From positions 1 through 23,342 of the IMG/VR virus record IMGVR_UViG_3300009790_000076: a stretch of 23,342 nucleotides of DNA. The stretch is one strand, 5' to 3'. The position numbers were made by a program, and so were the translations under genes. How positions within the stretch are numbered: position 1 is the first letter of the stretch; each line of letters begins with the position of its first letter. The notes under the pieces are model-generated. The model was not told the origin of the DNA and made no database searches. It was given only the letters and a program-made list of their open reading frames with translations. Source of the DNA: a virus. This document shows, one piece after another, positions 21,805 to 23,342 of this stretch.

Positions 21805-22308
21805 ATGAACAACAAGCCCAAAATCATTCTGGCCACCGCCATAGGCATCGGCTTCTGGGGACTCATCATTGGCAGCATCATTGGGGATAACCAGGCTAAA
21901 CCCGCCCCGGAACCGGCCCCCAAACAAGAGACAGCAAAGCCCAAAGCCGCCCACCCAGCCAAAAACGTAAGCAGCTTCAAGCAAGCCCTGGAAGCCTGCC
22001 CCAACACACCCGCCTGCATTCAACAAGGGCTGCTGGCCGACTACGGCAACATCTGCAAAAACTGGATCAAACAAGAAACAGACAAGCCCTTCACCGCTTC
22101 CAGCGAAGGCAAGCTGAATAGAATTTTCTTTGAGCACAAAACCACAGGCCCAGGAACCTACCGGCTGGAAGGCACCGCCATCTACGATCACGCAACCGGC
22201 ATTCGTTATTGGTATGGCTGCGAAGTAAATACCCAAACCGGAGACATCATCGCCATCGCACCGCCCGTTTCTGTAGGAACAAAACGGCAGTACAAGCCCT
22301 TCAACTAA
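21805..22308 (+). CDS. Membrane-anchored cysteine-containing protein, unknown function (167 aa)
   Basis: ATG 21805 follows GGGGGGAAA. An N-terminal hydrophobic segment (residues 7-26, IILATAIGIGFWGLIIGSII) acts as a signal anchor. It is followed by a proline/alanine/lysine linker (about 32-54, PAPEPAPKQETAKPK) and a soluble domain of about 110 residues. That domain has four cysteines (ALEACPNTPAC, NICKNW, WYGCEV) and a beta-rich end with GPGTYRLEGTAIYD. Most of it would lie in the periplasm, where two disulfides are plausible. It is the only plus-strand gene in the replication block, convergent with the primase (2 nt apart) and divergent from the helicase, as expected of phage cargo genes. 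A lysogenic-conversion or superinfection role is possible, but I see no recognised family. Confidence 0.78.
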   Translation: MNNKPKIILATAIGIGFWGLIIGSIIGDNQAKPAPEPAPKQETAKPKAAHPAKNVSSFKQALEACPNTPACIQQGLLADYGNICKNWIKQETDKPFTASSEGKLNRIFFEHKTTGPGTYRLEGTAIYDHATGIRYWYGCEVNTQTGDIIAIAPPVSVGTKRQYKPFN

Positions 22309-22310
22309 AC

Positions 22311-23342
22311 TCATGCCGCCTCCCCTTCCGGGAAATGCGGCACCAGCATCACCCCCCCAAACTCAGCCTGGCAGCGCTCTGCAGCATCTTGCCCAGCGCG
22401 CTTACCAGTGCGGGGGTTAACCTTATCGTTGTCAGCCAGCCAGATCGGCGTCTTACCCTCCAGCAGCCCGGCATCACGAAACGCCTCCGCCACCGTAAAC
22501 ATATTGCCGGAATCAAAGCAGGCCACTACCGGCCAGCCAGCGCCAATCTCATAAGCCGTTGCTGCCGTCGCATAGCCCTCAGCAAAACCCACCAGCTCAG
22601 AGCCATTCAAGTCACCCAACAAATGGCAGCAGCCTTTTTTGCGGGAATATTTCGGGAATAATTTAGTGCCCTGCTCATTCACCGTCTGAATCGCCCACAC
22701 CTTGCCAGCGGCATCTCGCATGGGCACCGCAATAGCGCCGCTATCCAGCTTCAGAAAAGAAATATGGTCCGGCCGGGGCTTGGCCAGGGTATTGAAGAAA
22801 GCCCGAATGTCCGGCCCGGTTTTCACCTCACAAGCCATCGCCTGGTCATCGATCACCAACAGCGCCGCATGCTTGAAAAAACGAATACCGTGGGCACCCA
22901 CCCCTTTCTTTCCCAAATAAGCACTGCGGCCAATGGACTGGGTATGGTTATCCCAAATGGCCTGGCAAGCGTCAGCCACCGCCTCTTGCAGCTGAGCAGC
23001 TCGCTCCGCATCAGCCTCCAACTCTTTCTGGCGAACAGCCCGGCGGGCCTTTGCCTCATCGGCAAGCGCCCGCTTTTCCTCTGCCGTAAGCTCACGCTTG
23101 GGCCGCTGCCAGCCACCCTCTATCGCCAACTTAATCAGCGTACCAATACTGTAATGGCCAGCCTTCGCGCTGCGCCAGGTGGCCTTGCAGGCCCCCTTGT
23201 CATAACTCTGGCCCTGCTGGCTCCAGCTATCGAACAGCTCAAAGCCCGCCTCGCCGTATTCATCTTTCAGTGCCCCCGCCATCGGGAACCAAACCGTTTC
23301 CCGGTCTCCATCCGCGCTGACATACAGCAACGCCTGCTCCGC
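22311..23342 (-). CDS. PriCT/Toprim primase, C-terminal part (5' end beyond right edge)
   Basis: The frame is open to the window edge (343 residues visible), so the true start lies outside. First comes a PriCT-2-like segment (WFPMAGALKDEYGEAGFELF, SYDKGACKATW, YSIGTLIKLA), then a charged coiled coil (about 80-120), and a Toprim domain. The Toprim motifs are the catalytic Glu in GFAEGYATAATAYE (about residue 255) and the DxD pair in WLADND (about 304-306). PriCT/Toprim proteins make RNA primers or act as primase-like subunits beside SF3 helicases. An N-terminal prim-pol or zinc-binding domain may lie beyond the edge. The gene precedes the helicase on the same strand, with the plus-strand gene between them. 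Confidence 0.85.
   Translation of the reverse strand, partial: AEQALLYVSADGDRETVWFPMAGALKDEYGEAGFELFDSWSQQGQSYDKGACKATWRSAKAGHYSIGTLIKLAIEGGWQRPKRELTAEEKRALADEAKARRAVRQKELEADAERAAQLQEAVADACQAIWDNHTQSIGRSAYLGKKGVGAHGIRFFKHAALLVIDDQAMACEVKTGPDIRAFFNTLAKPRPDHISFLKLDSGAIAVPMRDAAGKVWAIQTVNEQGTKLFPKYSRKKGCCHLLGDLNGSELVGFAEGYATAATAYEIGAGWPVVACFDSGNMFTVAEAFRDAGLLEGKTPIWLADNDKVNPRTGKRAGQDAAERCQAEFGGVMLVPHFPEGEAA

Overview
The window is part of a tailed temperate-type phage or prophage with a siphovirus virion. Almost every gene lies on the minus strand, so biological order runs from the right edge to the left. GC content is moderately high and codon use is even. The lambda-type packaging, head and lysis genes point to a gammaproteobacterial host, perhaps a marine Marinobacter- or Halomonas-like bacterium, but that host guess is weak. 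No integrase, repressor or host gene is visible, so an integrated prophage and a free genome cannot be told apart here.

Right to left, the layout is as follows. (1) Replication: a 5'-truncated PriCT/Toprim primase (22311-23342) and an SF3-like helicase with a Walker A motif (20058-21716). A plus-strand gene for a membrane-anchored cysteine protein (21805-22308) sits between them. (2) A gene-free stretch of about 320 bp (19734-20057) holds a striking mirrored array: six CCGGAGGG-type units on one side and six inverted units on the other, including a perfect 30-bp inverted repeat. This is a candidate origin or structured RNA. (3) Late control: a zinc-ribbon Q-like antiterminator, a candidate late promoter and three stacked intrinsic terminators. 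(4) Lysis: holin, M15 endopeptidase, Rz and a nested Rz1 lipoprotein. (5) A candidate cosN, then the terminases, gpW, portal, a ClpP-protease/capsid fusion, a DUF2190 cement protein, and FII-, Z- and U-like connectors. (6) The tail tube protein.

Between the tail tube and the tape measure, where the tail assembly chaperones (G/GT) normally lie, there is instead a plus-strand toxin-antitoxin pair. It consists of a 58-residue antitoxin candidate of no family I recognise and a Doc/Fic toxin, with their own promoter and possible operators. A strong minus-strand terminator then separates this module from the tape measure gene. Downstream come the tape measure, a small tail protein, two large tail-tip proteins that share a repeated domain, and a glycine-rich fibre that runs off the left edge.

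The parts fit a lambda-like plan: Q would modify polymerase at the late promoter so that it reads through the leader terminators, and also through the terminator before the tape measure gene. The Doc module looks like cargo expressed independently of the late operon. The most interesting items are the mirrored repeat array, the Doc module in the chaperone position with an unrecognised antitoxin, and the terminator embedded in the structural operon.
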